A stretch of DNA of 64,000 nucleotides from Burkholderiales bacterium UBA2459 (GCA_002342365.1 DDPV01000046.1:228-64227); one strand, 5' to 3'. Positions 1-9,832 are shown, counted from the stretch's first letter. Notes: generated by a model from the letters alone, not told the origin. Numbers and translations are program-made.

Positions 1-650
1 TAAACATGGTCAATGTGATTGGCCCAGTTGATTCGCGCCTCAGCACTGCGGCACCAACCCTCGTAGCTTGCCTCCTGCTCGTCCTGGACCCGCTCCATGT
101 GCTTGCCTGAGTAAACAAGATCTGCAGCTTCGAGCATCGCAGATACACCCATCGGGAACAAGCGCTCAAAGTACACGCTGCCCAAGGTATCGTCCTCGCC
201 GATCGCTGTTTCTTTTTGCACGATGATCGCTCCCTCATCGAGTCCGTCGCTGGGCCGGAAGATGCTCAGTCCGGTCTTGCGATCGCCCCGGATGATCGGC
301 CAGTTGATCGAGCTCGGACCGCGATAACGCGGCAAGAGCGAGGGGTGATACTGAATCGTCCCGAGCCGTGGCAGGTTCACAAAATCCTGAGGCGCAAATT
401 GCAAGACAAAGGCCATGATGCCGATATCCGCCCGGAGATCCCGCATGGCTTCAATCGCTTGGGGCTCTCTTAGCGACTTGAACTGATGAACAATCAGACC
501 TTGGTCAAGCGCGAGGGTTTTCAAGGGGTCGGGTTTTGCGCCCGGCTTTTCGGGTGCGCAAAAAACCGCTGCAACATCGTCGCCGCGCGCTAAATAGGCT
601 TCCAGCACCGCCTTGCCAAAGTCTTGCTGGCCAATGATTGCGATTCGCAT
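1..650 (-). CDS. Formyltransferase resembling the hydrolase domain of 10-formyl-THF dehydrogenase (partial, C-terminus beyond left edge)
   Basis: An open frame runs from an ATG at 648-650 off the left edge (216 codons seen). The product starts with a Rossmann-like MRIAIIGQQDFG and carries the formyltransferase signature YHPSLLPRYRG with His102, followed by DGLDEG with Asp138. The 36-residue spacing matches the catalytic His/Asp pair of the family. The residue two before His is Gln rather than the Asn of methionyl-tRNA formyltransferase, and the stretch around NWPIIRGDRKTGLSIF resembles the N-terminal domain of ALDH1L1-type 10-formyl-THF dehydrogenase more than Fmt. It starts two bases after the frc stop, so it is probably co-transcribed. 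Likely role: moving or hydrolysing a formyl group carried by THF, next to formyl-CoA metabolism. Whether an aldehyde dehydrogenase domain follows cannot be seen. Confidence 0.8.
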   Translation of the reverse strand, partial: MRIAIIGQQDFGKAVLEAYLARGDDVAAVFCAPEKPGAKPDPLKTLALDQGLIVHQFKSLREPQAIEAMRDLRADIGIMAFVLQFAPQDFVNLPRLGTIQYHPSLLPRYRGPSSINWPIIRGDRKTGLSIFRPSDGLDEGAIIVQKETAIGEDDTLGSVYFERLFPMGVSAMLEAADLVYSGKHMERVQDEQEASYEGWCRSAEARINWANHIDHV

Positions 651-652
651 GG

Positions 653-1930
653 TTAAGACTCCTGGCTTTTCTTCGGCGGGGAAGACATCGCGCCTGCTGA
701 TCGCAAGGCCTCGATGCGCGCGGCATCGTAGCCCAAAACCTTCTCGAGCACTTCGTCGTTGTGTTCGCCAAGCATAGGCGAACGGTGGATGTGTGCAGGC
801 GAGGCCGAAAGCTTGATGGGCATACCGACGTTAAACCAGTTGCCGCGCTGCGGGTGATCGAGTTCAACATACATGGCACGGCCTCGAACGTGTTCATCGT
901 CGGCCAGATCGGCGGTTGACATGATCGGTCCGCAGGGCACATCGAGTTCGTTAAGGATCGCCATAAACTCGCGCTTGCTGTAGGCCGATGCAAACTCGGT
1001 GATCATTGCCCACATCTCGTGTTGATGTTGACGGCGCTCGTTGATAGTGACAAATTTTGGATCGGAGGCAAGCTCGGGCTGACCCATCGCAGCTCCGATC
1101 CTGCGAGCAAGCGCGGGCCATACGGCTTCCTGGACCACAACATAAATGAAGTCGTTCGGGCCGCCGGGTTTGCACTGAATCGCATTTCCGAGTTGGCCGC
1201 CGCCCGAGTCGTTCCCGGCGCGGGGCGTTTCGTGTTGACCCGCTGTTGGCACCGAGTATTCAGGCAGTGGACCATGCGACAAACGCTGATGATCACGAAA
1301 CTTCACCCGACAAAGATTCATCACCGAATCCATCATCGCTACTTCAACATACTGGCCCAAGCCGCTGCTATGGCGTTGTTGCAAGGCCGCGAGTAAACCG
1401 ATGGCAAGGTGAAGGCCGGTACCGGAGTCGCCAATCTGAGCGCCGGTGACAAAGGGCGGGCCATCAGGCAGTCCTGTCGTGCTCATGGCGCCCCCCATAG
1501 CTTGCGCGACATTTTCATAGGCTTTGAACTCGGCATAAGGGCCGCTCGAGCCAAAGCCTTTGATCGAACCCATGATGATGCGAGGATTGATCTGGTGGAT
1601 GGTGTCCCAGGTAAAGCCGAGTCGATCGAGCACACCAGGCCCGAAGTTTTCCATCACGATATCGCAGCACTTGAGCAGATCGACAAAGATCTCTTTGCCC
1701 TCGGGGGACTTCATGTTGACCGTGATCGAGCGCTTGTTGCAGTTGAGCATGGTGAAATACAGGCTGTCTGCACCGGGCACATCGCGCAACTGGCCACGGG
1801 TGGCGTCGCCCTGAGGAGGTTCGAATTTTATAACATCAGCGCCCATCCAGGCGAGCAATTGCGAACAGGTCGGGCCGGCTTGCACATGGGTCATATCCAA
1901 GATCCGAATCCCTTCTAGGGCTTGACTCAT
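653..1930 (-). CDS. frc: Formyl-CoA:oxalate CoA-transferase
   Basis: This 425-residue class III CoA-transferase moves CoA from formyl-CoA to oxalate, giving oxalyl-CoA and formate. It matches the Oxalobacter Frc pattern along its length: LDMTHVQAGP near the N-terminus, YFTMLNCNKRSI, ENFGPGVLDRLGFTW and GAQIGDSGTG with the catalytic Asp at residue 168. A Gly-rich GNDSGGGQ loop is present, and length is as expected (about 428). A start ATG at 1928-1930 is preceded by a GAGG ribosome site. It lies 62 bases downstream of oxc and 2 bases upstream of the formyltransferase gene, so the cycle's two enzymes are encoded together. Assignment over other class III transferases is supported by the oxc neighbour. 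Confidence 0.93.
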   Translation of the reverse strand: MSQALEGIRILDMTHVQAGPTCSQLLAWMGADVIKFEPPQGDATRGQLRDVPGADSLYFTMLNCNKRSITVNMKSPEGKEIFVDLLKCCDIVMENFGPGVLDRLGFTWDTIHQINPRIIMGSIKGFGSSGPYAEFKAYENVAQAMGGAMSTTGLPDGPPFVTGAQIGDSGTGLHLAIGLLAALQQRHSSGLGQYVEVAMMDSVMNLCRVKFRDHQRLSHGPLPEYSVPTAGQHETPRAGNDSGGGQLGNAIQCKPGGPNDFIYVVVQEAVWPALARRIGAAMGQPELASDPKFVTINERRQHQHEMWAMITEFASAYSKREFMAILNELDVPCGPIMSTADLADDEHVRGRAMYVELDHPQRGNWFNVGMPIKLSASPAHIHRSPMLGEHNDEVLEKVLGYDAARIEALRSAGAMSSPPKKSQES

Positions 1931-1992
1931 TACTAACTACCTCACGAGAAAGAAAGAAAATCGTCTGCAACAGCGCTTCGCTGCTCGATAGC

Positions 1993-3738
1993 TCAGGGCT
2001 TTTTTGCGCTGCTTTGCGGGTTAAGGTTGGTAAGACGGCCACTCTCGGTCCCGGCCTTTTCATCGATGACCGCATTGATCAGCGTGGGCTTTCTGCTCTG
2101 AATGCCGTCTTCGATTGCAGCGGCCAAGGCATCGGGCGTGGTGACGTGTTTGCCCACGCCACCAAAGGCTTCGATGATTTTGTCATAACGTGCGCCCTTG
2201 ACAAAAACGGTGGGGGCAACATCGCTGCCACCGCTCAAGTTGAGGTCGGTGCCGCGATAAACGCCATTGTTATTGAAAATAACCGTAGTGATCGGAAGCT
2301 GATAGCGGCAAATCGTTTCAATTTCCATGCCACTAAAGCCAAACGCACTGTCGCCTTCCACGGCCACCACGCCATGCCCGCTCACCACTGCGGCGCCAAT
2401 GGCATAACCCATGCCGATTCCCATCACACCCCAGGTGCCCGAATCCAGGCGTTTGCGTGGCTTGGCCATGTCCACGATGCTGCGCGCATAGTCGAGCGTG
2501 TTGGCGCCTTCGTTGACAAAATAAATATCCGGATGCGCGCGCATCACATCACGAATCGCCCGCAGCGCGCTGTGGAAATTCATCGGACTTGGGTCTGCAT
2601 CCAGAGCCTGGGCCATCTTTTCGATGTTTTTAGATTTTTTCTCACCGACGGCTGCCAGCCAGGCCTCGTTGCCCCTTGGGACCTTGCCTGCCATGGCTTG
2701 CATCAAGGCCTGAACACATGAGCCGATGTCGCCGACCAGTGGGGCATCAATCGGAACGTTACTGTCGATTTCGGTGGCCGCAATATCGATTTGAATGAAT
2801 CGCTTCTCGGCCCACTGTTTGTCGGCAGCGCCCCAGGTTGCACCCTTGCCGTGGGATAAGAGCCAGTTAAGCCGCGCTCCAATCAGGAGCACGGTGTCGG
2901 CTTGGGCTAAAACATAGGATCGCGCAGCAGCGGCTGACTGAGGGTGGCTGTCAGGCAGCAAGCCCTTTGCCATCGACATCGGCAAATACGGCATCCCGGT
3001 CTGCTCGATGAGTTCGCGGATCGCAGCGTCTGCCTGCGCATAGGCTGCGCCCTTGCCCAGCACAATCAAAGGACGTTGTGCTGAGCGTAGCAGATCGAGC
3101 GCCCGGTCGACCGCATCGGTAGCGGGCCATTGGCGGGGCGCAGGATCAATCACCCGCACGATCGAACGCCTGGCTGCAGCAGCAGGCATGGTTTGAGCGA
3201 GCAATTTGGCTGGCAAGTCGAGGTAAACCCCACCGGGTCGACCTGATGCCGCCGCGCGAATCGCACGAGCAAAGCCGATACCGATGTCTTCGATGTGATT
3301 GACCCTGAAGGATGCTTTGGCAAAAGGCCTGGCGATGTTGAGTTGATCCATCTCCTCGTAATCACCTTGTTGCAGGTCAACAATCTCACGCTCGCTTGAC
3401 CCGCTGATCAGAATCATAGGAAAGCAATTCACGGTGGCATTGGCGAGCGCAACCAGACCGTTCAAAAACCCGGGCGCAGACACGGTCAACGCAATGCCTG
3501 GCTTTTGCGTGATGAAGCCTGCAATAGCGGCGGCGTTGGCAGCTTGCTGCTCATGCCTAAAGCCGATAAAGCGCAGCCCTTGTGCTTGAGCCAGTCTTGC
3601 TAGATCGGTTATCGGTATACCCACCAGTCCAAAAATCGTATCGATACCGTTGGCCTTCAGGGCGTCGATCACAACATGAAAGCCGTCGGTCGTCGAACTC
3701 TCATCCTGGTTGTCGCGGGCGGTTGGCTTGTGCTCCAT
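1993..3738 (-). CDS. oxc: Oxalyl-CoA decarboxylase (thiamine diphosphate enzyme)
   Basis: The product (581 residues from the ATG at 3736-3738) splits oxalyl-CoA into formyl-CoA and CO2, the second step of the oxalate cycle with Frc. It shows [12 protein letters not shown] at the N-terminus, VSAPGFLNG, the family-typical [20 protein letters not shown], the active-site loop [15 protein letters not shown], and the ThDP/Mg motif [19 protein letters not shown] followed by FNNNG. An in-frame ATG 39 bases upstream (3777) would add 13 residues. I prefer 3738 because the family begins a few residues before TDGFHV, but neither has a strong ribosome site. It lies 74 bases downstream of the TctA-like gene. 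Confidence 0.94.
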   Translation of the reverse strand: MEHKPTARDNQDESSTTDGFHVVIDALKANGIDTIFGLVGIPITDLARLAQAQGLRFIGFRHEQQAANAAAIAGFITQKPGIALTVSAPGFLNGLVALANATVNCFPMILISGSSEREIVDLQQGDYEEMDQLNIARPFAKASFRVNHIEDIGIGFARAIRAAASGRPGGVYLDLPAKLLAQTMPAAAARRSIVRVIDPAPRQWPATDAVDRALDLLRSAQRPLIVLGKGAAYAQADAAIRELIEQTGMPYLPMSMAKGLLPDSHPQSAAAARSYVLAQADTVLLIGARLNWLLSHGKGATWGAADKQWAEKRFIQIDIAATEIDSNVPIDAPLVGDIGSCVQALMQAMAGKVPRGNEAWLAAVGEKKSKNIEKMAQALDADPSPMNFHSALRAIRDVMRAHPDIYFVNEGANTLDYARSIVDMAKPRKRLDSGTWGVMGIGMGYAIGAAVVSGHGVVAVEGDSAFGFSGMEIETICRYQLPITTVIFNNNGVYRGTDLNLSGGSDVAPTVFVKGARYDKIIEAFGGVGKHVTTPDALAAAIEDGIQSRKPTLINAVIDEKAGTESGRLTNLNPQSSAKKP

Positions 3739-3812
3739 GGTTTGCTTGTCTCTCTTAATTTGATCGATTGAAAGCATCGCGCAAAGATCCCTTCGATGCT
3801 TTTAGGACTGAC

Positions 3813-5309
3813 TCAGGATGCGCTTGGGCTTTTGGATTTCAGTGTGCTTAACATCGGCCAAAAAAGCATCAACAAAGCAAAGGCGGTAATCCCACCGACT
3901 AAAGGATTGCTGAAGAAAATCCTCAGATCTCCTTGCGATAAAAGCATGGATTGCCGAAAAGAGTCCTCGGCCCGATCGCCAAGCACCAGGGCCAGTACAA
4001 GCGGGGCGAAAGGATAGTCAAGTTTTTTGAACACATAGCCCACAACCCCGAAGATCACCATCAGCCACACGTCAAACAAAGCATTGTGAACCGTGTAGGC
4101 GCCGATCGCACAAATCACAAGAATCACCGGTGCAATAATTGAAAAAGGGATCCTCAGGATCGCTGCAAAAAGCGGTACGGCGCTCAAGACCATGATGAGG
4201 CCTACCACGTTGCCCAGATAAATGCTGGCGATCAAACCCCAGACAAAGTCTTTTTGTTCAACAAAAAGCAGCGGACCGGGTTGCAGACCCCAGATCAAAA
4301 GCCCGCCCAGCAAGACCGCCGCTGTCGGTGACCCAGGAACGCCCAGTGTGAGCATCGGCAACAGTGCCGATGTGCCTGCTGCGTGGGCGGCGGTCTCGGG
4401 CGCAACCACCCCTTCCATTTCACCTTGACCGAAGCGGTCGCCTCTCGGAGACATGCGCTTGGCCAGACCGTAACTCATGAAGGAGGCCGGCGTTGCTCCC
4501 CCTGGCACCACCCCCATGAAGCAGCCCACTATTGCGCTGCGAACCGAGGTTAGCCAATACCGGGGAAGTTCTTTCCAGGTCTCAATCACCGTACGCACAT
4601 TCAAGCGGGCCTTTGCGCCTTTGAAGGCAAGTCCTTCTTCGAGTGTTTGCAAAATTTCACCAATACCAAAAAGCCCGATGACCGCGATCAAAAAGTCAAA
4701 TCCTTTGAGCAATTCGGTTTGTCCGAAGGTGAGCCTCAGTTGACCGGTTACCGTATCCAGGCCTACAGAGGCGAGGGCGAAACCAAGCATCATCGCCGTG
4801 ATGGTCTTCAATGCAGCGCCTTTGGACATCCCCACAAACGCACAAAAGGTCAGCAGGTAGACCGCGAAAAACTCGGCTGGGCCGAACTGAAGGGCGAAAT
4901 TGGCGACGACCGGTGATAGGAAAGTAATCAGCACCACGGCGACAAAGGCGCCGATAAACGATGAAGTGAAGGCAGCAGCAAGTGCCTGCCCTGCTTTTCC
5001 GGCGCGGGCCATCGGGTAGCCGTCAAAGGTGGTTGCGACCGACCAGGGTTCGCCGGGAATGTTAAAAAGCACCGAGGTAATGGCCCCACCAAAAAGGGCG
5101 CCCCAGTAAATGCAGGACAAAAGAATGATCGCCGATGTTGGCGGCATGGTGAATGTAAGTGGCAGCAGGATCGCTACACCGTTGGCACCGCCCAGTCCAG
5201 GCAACACGCCGATGATCACCCCAAGCAACACACCGATGACCATCAACATCAGGTTGAACGGCGATAGGGCTATCGAAAAGCCCTGGATTAACGACTGGAT
5301 CTCATCCAT
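3813..5309 (-). CDS. Tripartite tricarboxylate transporter large permease (TctA family)
   Basis: A 498-residue, highly hydrophobic integral membrane protein with about 11-12 predicted helices. Family marks are VLPGLGGANGVAILLPLTF after the first helix, YWGALFGGAITSVLFNIPGE, DGYPMARAGKAG, and the second-half repeat with GVVPGGATPASFMSYG and LTLGVPGSPTAAVLLGGL. TctA proteins form the large channel subunit of secondary, cation-driven uptake systems that use a periplasmic binding protein. Here all three subunits are encoded in order C-B-A directly upstream of oxc, so oxalate or a related dicarboxylate is the likely substrate. The family covers many carboxylates, so the substrate is inferred from context only. 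Confidence 0.9.
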   Translation of the reverse strand: MDEIQSLIQGFSIALSPFNLMLMVIGVLLGVIIGVLPGLGGANGVAILLPLTFTMPPTSAIILLSCIYWGALFGGAITSVLFNIPGEPWSVATTFDGYPMARAGKAGQALAAAFTSSFIGAFVAVVLITFLSPVVANFALQFGPAEFFAVYLLTFCAFVGMSKGAALKTITAMMLGFALASVGLDTVTGQLRLTFGQTELLKGFDFLIAVIGLFGIGEILQTLEEGLAFKGAKARLNVRTVIETWKELPRYWLTSVRSAIVGCFMGVVPGGATPASFMSYGLAKRMSPRGDRFGQGEMEGVVAPETAAHAAGTSALLPMLTLGVPGSPTAAVLLGGLLIWGLQPGPLLFVEQKDFVWGLIASIYLGNVVGLIMVLSAVPLFAAILRIPFSIIAPVILVICAIGAYTVHNALFDVWLMVIFGVVGYVFKKLDYPFAPLVLALVLGDRAEDSFRQSMLLSQGDLRIFFSNPLVGGITAFALLMLFWPMLSTLKSKSPSAS

Positions 5310-5389
5310 GTCAGGTTCCGGTGAATGGAAAAAGCTTTGTTGACGTGACGGTTGTGCTGGCTTGGGGCCTTTGCTTGTCAGGCTGTGGT

Positions 5390-5905
5390 CTAGGCCAGAC
5401 CCAGCATGGCTTCAAGCGGCCCCTTGGGGAGCGGCACCGTGAACCAAATCTCAAACATGATAAAAAACATCGCGCTGACGCCGATCGCAACCGGAGCAAT
5501 CAGGATCAGGCGATAGCCGCCAAGCCGCCACATAAAGGCTGCGATGAATAGGCTTGAAGCAAGGTAAATCCCCAGCCATTGAATCAGGGCAACATAGACA
5601 ACGGTGGGAAGCAGGACGGTCAGAACCAGTCCGAGTGATTGGCGCGATACGAAGGATGAGCTATCGCGCATCCGAAAGGCTTTGTAAAAATTGATCAGGC
5701 TTGTGATGCAAATGATGAGCCCGATGTAAAAAGGAAAATAGCCGGCCTGTGGGCCGTCTTCAGCCCAGCTTGCGCCAATCCGCCAACTGTCGGCCAGCAC
5801 CACCAAACCGAGCAGAAACAGGAACAGTGCGACTGCGATTTCCAGGCTGCGTCGGCTCGCTGCAGAAAGCTCGGGTTCTTGATTGACTTCCGGCTCTTGG
5901 TCCAC
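5390..5905 (-). CDS. Tripartite tricarboxylate transporter small membrane subunit (TctB family)
   Basis: A 171-residue protein with four predicted membrane helices: FLFLLGLVVLADS, the stretch around YIGLIICITSLINFYKA, VLTVLLPTVVYVALIQWLGIY and LILIAPVAIGVSAMFFIMF. The first helix is followed by SWAEDGPQAGYFPFYIG, a recognisable TctB turn. It starts at a GTG (5903-5905) behind a very purine-rich AAGGGGAAGGGAC ribosome site, and ends 80 bases before the TctA-like gene. TctB is the small, poorly conserved subunit; placement between TctC- and TctA-like genes makes the call secure. Confidence 0.87.
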   Translation of the reverse strand: MDQEPEVNQEPELSAASRRSLEIAVALFLFLLGLVVLADSWRIGASWAEDGPQAGYFPFYIGLIICITSLINFYKAFRMRDSSSFVSRQSLGLVLTVLLPTVVYVALIQWLGIYLASSLFIAAFMWRLGGYRLILIAPVAIGVSAMFFIMFEIWFTVPLPKGPLEAMLGLA

Positions 5906-5954
5906 GTCCCTTCCCCTTTTTCCGGCAAGGCCTCTGCCGGCCTGCTTTGTATGC

Positions 5955-7061
5955 TTACTTGGCCCGTCCTGCCAGGAAACCCGCAGACTTCATGAGCAAC
6001 AAGTGGCGTGCCTCTTCCTTACCCAACCAATCCAAGAAGGCTGCACCTTGCATCGTGGTGTTGTTGAATGCCCCCCGTTCCATAAACTCTTTCCATTCGG
6101 GTGTTTCGCGAACTTTTTGCAGCAAATCGAGATAAAACTTCTGCTGCTCGGCGCTCACCTCAGGCGCCATGAAAATGCCGCGCAACATCAGGTACTCCAC
6201 GTCAAGACCGGAGTCCTTGCACGGGGGTACATCGGACCAGGCCATGTTTTCGGTCACTTTGGCCGGGTAGGGCATGCGTTTGCCGTCGAAAACGCACAAG
6301 GGTCTCAGCTTTCCGCCGCGCCACTGCGCAACGGCTTCAATCGGATTGTTGACCGTCGAATCGACGTGTTTGCCAACCAGTTGGACCGCCACCTCGCCAC
6401 CGCCCTTAAACGGCACGTAGGTGAATTTCACATCCGCTTGCTTTTCCATCGCGACGGTGATGATTTGGTCCTCCTGACGGGATCCGGTTCCCCCCATCTT
6501 CAGTTTGCCCGCGCCGGCTGCCTTGGCTGCGGCTACATACTCCTTGGCGGTCTTGTAGGGTTTTTCGGCGTTAACCCAAAGTACGAACTGGTCAAGTGCC
6601 AACATTTGGAGCGGTGTGAGGTCACGCCAGTTAAAGGGCACATCGGTGGCGAGCGGGGTGGTGAAAAGATTCGATAAGGTGATCACGAGCTTATGCGGGT
6701 CGCCTTTGGAGCTCTTCATCAGCAAGAAGCCCTCAGCGCCGGCTCCGCCGCCTTTGTTCATCACCACCATAGGCTGCTTCATGAGATTGTGTTTGGACAC
6801 AACCGTCTGAATAAAGCGCGCCATCTGATCAGCTCCGCCTCCAGTGCCCGCTGGCACAATAAATTCGACAGGTCGGGTCGGCTCCCAGGCCTGAACCCAA
6901 TTAGGGGCTAAACCGGCAGCCAAGGCCGTACAAAGCGCAAGTGTGAGGCGGGCCGGGCCAAACCAAGCCTGCAGGCTTGCGAAAGGTTTTTTGGCCGATG
7001 GTTGCAGGCCTGAAGCGGCTGGGTTTTTTGATCGGGCATGAATGAACGCTGGGTCAGGCAT
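5955..7061 (-). CDS. Tripartite tricarboxylate transporter substrate-binding protein (TctC/Bug family)
   Basis: The product (368 residues) is a periplasmic binding protein feeding the TctAB permease. After a hydrophobic export segment (LTLALCTALAAG, cleavage likely near WVQA) come typical Bug-family stretches: PVEFIVPAGTGGGADQMAR, VVMNKGGGAGAEG, YVPFKGGGEVAVQLVGKHVDSTVNNP. I chose the ATG at 7059-7061 because AGGAG (7068-7072) sits six bases before it. A longer frame from 7118 lacks this and would push the signal peptide inward. Binding residues for the carboxylate cannot be read with certainty, so substrate is inferred from the frc/oxc neighbours. Confidence 0.88.
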   Translation of the reverse strand: MPDPAFIHARSKNPAASGLQPSAKKPFASLQAWFGPARLTLALCTALAAGLAPNWVQAWEPTRPVEFIVPAGTGGGADQMARFIQTVVSKHNLMKQPMVVMNKGGGAGAEGFLLMKSSKGDPHKLVITLSNLFTTPLATDVPFNWRDLTPLQMLALDQFVLWVNAEKPYKTAKEYVAAAKAAGAGKLKMGGTGSRQEDQIITVAMEKQADVKFTYVPFKGGGEVAVQLVGKHVDSTVNNPIEAVAQWRGGKLRPLCVFDGKRMPYPAKVTENMAWSDVPPCKDSGLDVEYLMLRGIFMAPEVSAEQQKFYLDLLQKVRETPEWKEFMERGAFNNTTMQGAAFLDWLGKEEARHLLLMKSAGFLAGRAK

Positions 7062-7148
7062 TTCGGGCTCCTTGACATGAATCGCCAGATGAATCAAAAG
7101 ATGTCGTTGCGCTCGCATGAATGCAAGCCTTGAAGAATTCTCAAAAAA

Positions 7149-8819
7149 TTAAAACAGTCCAACAACCTTGCCGTCGATCAGATCAATCTTGGTTGCCGAG
7201 GGTTGCTTGGGCAAACCCGGCATGGTCATGACGTCACCGCAGATCATCACGACAAACTCAGCACCGGCTGCAAGACGCACTTCACGCACATGAATCGGGT
7301 GATTTTCGGGTGCACCCCGCAGCGAGGGATCGGTTGAAAACGAATAAGGCGTCTTGGCCACACAGATTGGGTAATGCCCATAGCCGTCGTCTTGCAGCTT
7401 CTGGATTTGAGCAAGCACCTTCGCATCGCAGGTCACTGCACTGGCCCGATAAACCCGCTTGGCAACCTGATTGATCTTATCCCATAAGCTGTCATTGTCT
7501 TCATAAACGAAACGCACCGCCGACGGCGCTTCGCAGAGCGCGACAACAACACGAGCCAGCTCGGCTGCGCCCTTGCCTCCGTCGGACCAGTGGGTAGCCA
7601 GCACAAGCTTCGTGCCGAGCGATCCCATACGCTGCCTGATCTGGTCAATTTCTGCATCGGTATCGCTGTCAAAGCGGTTGATCGAAACCACGCAAGGGAT
7701 GCCGTAAATCTTCGAAACATTTTCAACATGCCGTTCGAGATTGACCATACCTCGTTCAAGCGCCTGAAGATTTTCAACGCTGACCGACTTCAGATCGGCG
7801 CCGCCGTGATACTTCAGCGCCCGTACCGTTGCAACAATCACAGCGGCCGAAGGCTTCAGTCCGGACTTTCTGCATTTGATGTTGAGAAACTTTTCCGCAC
7901 CCAGATCCGCACCAAAACCGGCTTCGGTAACCACATAGTCGGCCATACGCAGCGCAGCCTGCGTTGCGAGAACGCTGTTGCAACCATGGGCAATGTTGGC
8001 AAAAGGCCCGCCGTGAACCAGGGCAGGATTGTTTTCAAGTGTCTGCACAAGGTTGGGGGCAAGTGCGTCCTTGAGCAACACAGCCATCGCGCCGTGCGCT
8101 TGCAAGTCGCGGGCATGTACCGGCTTCAAATCGCGGGTGTAGCCCAGCACAATATTGCCCAAGCGCGACTTTAAATCGTCAAGCGAGGTGGCCAGGCACA
8201 AGATTGCCATCACTTCGGATGCGACAACGATGTCAAAGCCGTCTTCGCGCGGGTAACCATGGGCTGCTCCGCCCAGGGACTGCGTGATATGGCGTAAGGC
8301 GCGATCGTTCATATCAACAACCCGTTTCCACTGGATCCGTCTCAGGTCGATCGCCAGTTCATTGCCGTGGTGGATATGGTTATCGATCATGGCTGCCAAC
8401 AAATTGTTGGCCAGCGCGATCGCTGAGAAGTCTCCTGTGAAGTGGAGATTGATGTCTTCCATCGGCACGATTTGGGCGTGGCCACCGCCGGCAGCGCCGC
8501 CTTTCACACCGAAAACCGGGCCAAGCGAGGGCTCGCGCAAACAAATGATTGCTTTTTTACCGATGTGATTCAGCCCGTCGCCCAGGCCAACCGTGGTGGT
8601 TGTTTTGCCTTCGCCGGCCGGCGTTGGACTGATTGCGGTCACAAGAATCAGCTTGCCTTGCGCTCGCTCACTTAATTGTTCAATGTATTTAAGCGATATC
8701 TTGGCTTTGTAGTGCCCATAGGGCTCAAGCTGCTCAATGGGTATGCCAAGCCGTTCATGGGCCACTTGGGCAATCGGCAGCATCCTTGCTGCCTGAGCGA
8801 TTTCAATATCTGATGCCAT
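7149..8819 (-). CDS. fhs: Formate--tetrahydrofolate ligase
   Basis: This 556-residue cytoplasmic enzyme makes 10-formyl-THF from formate, THF and ATP. The P-loop [14 protein letters not shown] is at residues 66-79. [14 protein letters not shown], the [14 protein letters not shown] stretch, [13 protein letters not shown] and the C-terminal [16 protein letters not shown] are all family hallmarks; length is usual. The gene is the first of the minus-strand row that continues with the Tct-type transporter, oxc and frc. It would capture the formate released by Frc into the folate pool. It ends 30 bases before the longest possible TctC frame, so read-through into the transporter genes is likely. A perfect inverted repeat lies about 90 bases upstream. 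Confidence 0.95.
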   Translation of the reverse strand: MASDIEIAQAARMLPIAQVAHERLGIPIEQLEPYGHYKAKISLKYIEQLSERAQGKLILVTAISPTPAGEGKTTTTVGLGDGLNHIGKKAIICLREPSLGPVFGVKGGAAGGGHAQIVPMEDINLHFTGDFSAIALANNLLAAMIDNHIHHGNELAIDLRRIQWKRVVDMNDRALRHITQSLGGAAHGYPREDGFDIVVASEVMAILCLATSLDDLKSRLGNIVLGYTRDLKPVHARDLQAHGAMAVLLKDALAPNLVQTLENNPALVHGGPFANIAHGCNSVLATQAALRMADYVVTEAGFGADLGAEKFLNIKCRKSGLKPSAAVIVATVRALKYHGGADLKSVSVENLQALERGMVNLERHVENVSKIYGIPCVVSINRFDSDTDAEIDQIRQRMGSLGTKLVLATHWSDGGKGAAELARVVVALCEAPSAVRFVYEDNDSLWDKINQVAKRVYRASAVTCDAKVLAQIQKLQDDGYGHYPICVAKTPYSFSTDPSLRGAPENHPIHVREVRLAAGAEFVVMICGDVMTMPGLPKQPSATKIDLIDGKVVGLF

Positions 8820-8904
8820 GGACTGCCTGATGGATAGGCGACTGATCTCCGATCCGCGCCGATGATGTGTTGCAAAGCCTCACAGATACCCCCACGGGAA
8901 ATCC

Positions 8905-8924
8905 ATGCGTCATATGTCACGCAT
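8905..8924. promoter_or_regulatory. Inverted repeat upstream of fhs, possible operator
   Basis: ATGCGT (8905-8910) and ACGCAT (8919-8924) are perfect 6-base inverted arms around CATATGTC, whose centre CATATG is itself palindromic. It lies in the 143-base gap between the TauE-like gene and fhs, 85 bases upstream of the fhs start. Position and symmetry fit a repressor or activator site for the one-carbon/oxalate genes; no regulator gene is adjacent and the binding protein is unknown. Confidence 0.35.
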
Positions 8925-8962
8925 ATTACAGCGCGATTGACCCTTTATCTTGGGTTTAGGGA

Positions 8963-9817
8963 TTAGGATGCGATCGAAGGGTTGAATGCGGTGAATGCTC
9001 GCCAGCTCATATGTGCCGACAGCAGGTAAAGAGAAATCGCAAAGTAGCGTCGCAATTGCCGGGTCGGCAACTGGTGAGCCAGTGCGGCCCCGCGCGGTGC
9101 CGTTAGCATGCTTGTTAACACGATGGTGAGCAGCGCTGGCCAGTAGACGTAGCCGATGGCATGCGGTAGGTCGAGGTCCCAACCACTGATGACATAGGCG
9201 AGACTGCCGGCAGCGGCAATCGGAAAACCGCTTGCGGCGCTGGTGCCGATCGCGATGGCTGGCGCAAGACTGCACCAGCTCAGGTAGGGTACGGTCATGA
9301 AGGCGCCGCCTGCACCAACGATCGATGACAGCGCGCCCACAACCGTGCCCGCCGCGCTCAATCCGAGGCCTGAGGGCAGCGCTTGGCTCGGCTTGGGTTT
9401 GCGCTCCAGCAGCATTTGCGTGGCACTCAGAAGCAGGAATGCCGCAAACCATGCAAGCAGCCAACGGGTCCGGAGCTGGCTGGCCCAGACAGCGCCAAGC
9501 GCGCTGCCTGCCAGCATACCGGGCATCATCTTGAAGGCAACGTCCCAGCGCACGCCCGCGCGGCGGTGGTGGGCTCGCATGCTTGAGACGGCGGTAAAGA
9601 GCACGGTAGAAAGTGATGTGGCGATTGCCATGCGAAGGCTATGTTCAGCTGCGATGCCTTGCTGCCGCAACATGGCGTCGACAAAGGGGACCATGATCAT
9701 CCCGCCACCGATGCCGAGCAGTCCCGATAAAAAACCGGTACAAGCGCCTAACAACAACAGACCGGTGATGGTTAACCAGGGAATCTCAACCGGGATCGCG
9801 GCGATGAGCTCAGTCAA
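8963..9817 (-). CDS. Sulfite exporter TauE/SafE family permease
   Basis: A 284-residue membrane protein with about eight predicted helices. It shows the two family repeats: GFLSGLLGIGGGMIMVPF in the first half and VGALSSIVGAGGAFMTVPYL in the second. These permeases move small organic or sulfur anions; the substrate cannot be told from sequence. It is upstream of fhs on the same strand, but 143 bases separate them. The start is uncertain: the frame opens with TTG (9815-9817) 15 bases after the 6S RNA end and no clear ribosome site is visible; I see no better ATG or GTG before the first helix. Confidence 0.85.
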   Translation of the reverse strand: MTELIAAIPVEIPWLTITGLLLLGACTGFLSGLLGIGGGMIMVPFVDAMLRQQGIAAEHSLRMAIATSLSTVLFTAVSSMRAHHRRAGVRWDVAFKMMPGMLAGSALGAVWASQLRTRWLLAWFAAFLLLSATQMLLERKPKPSQALPSGLGLSAAGTVVGALSSIVGAGGAFMTVPYLSWCSLAPAIAIGTSAASGFPIAAAGSLAYVISGWDLDLPHAIGYVYWPALLTIVLTSMLTAPRGAALAHQLPTRQLRRYFAISLYLLSAHMSWRAFTAFNPSIAS

Positions 9818-9832
9818 GATGGTCGACGGAGG

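Noticed and set aside
505..993. 162-codon minus-strand frame across the frc end and formyltransferase start
   Set aside because: It is out of frame with both genes, which have clear family motifs.
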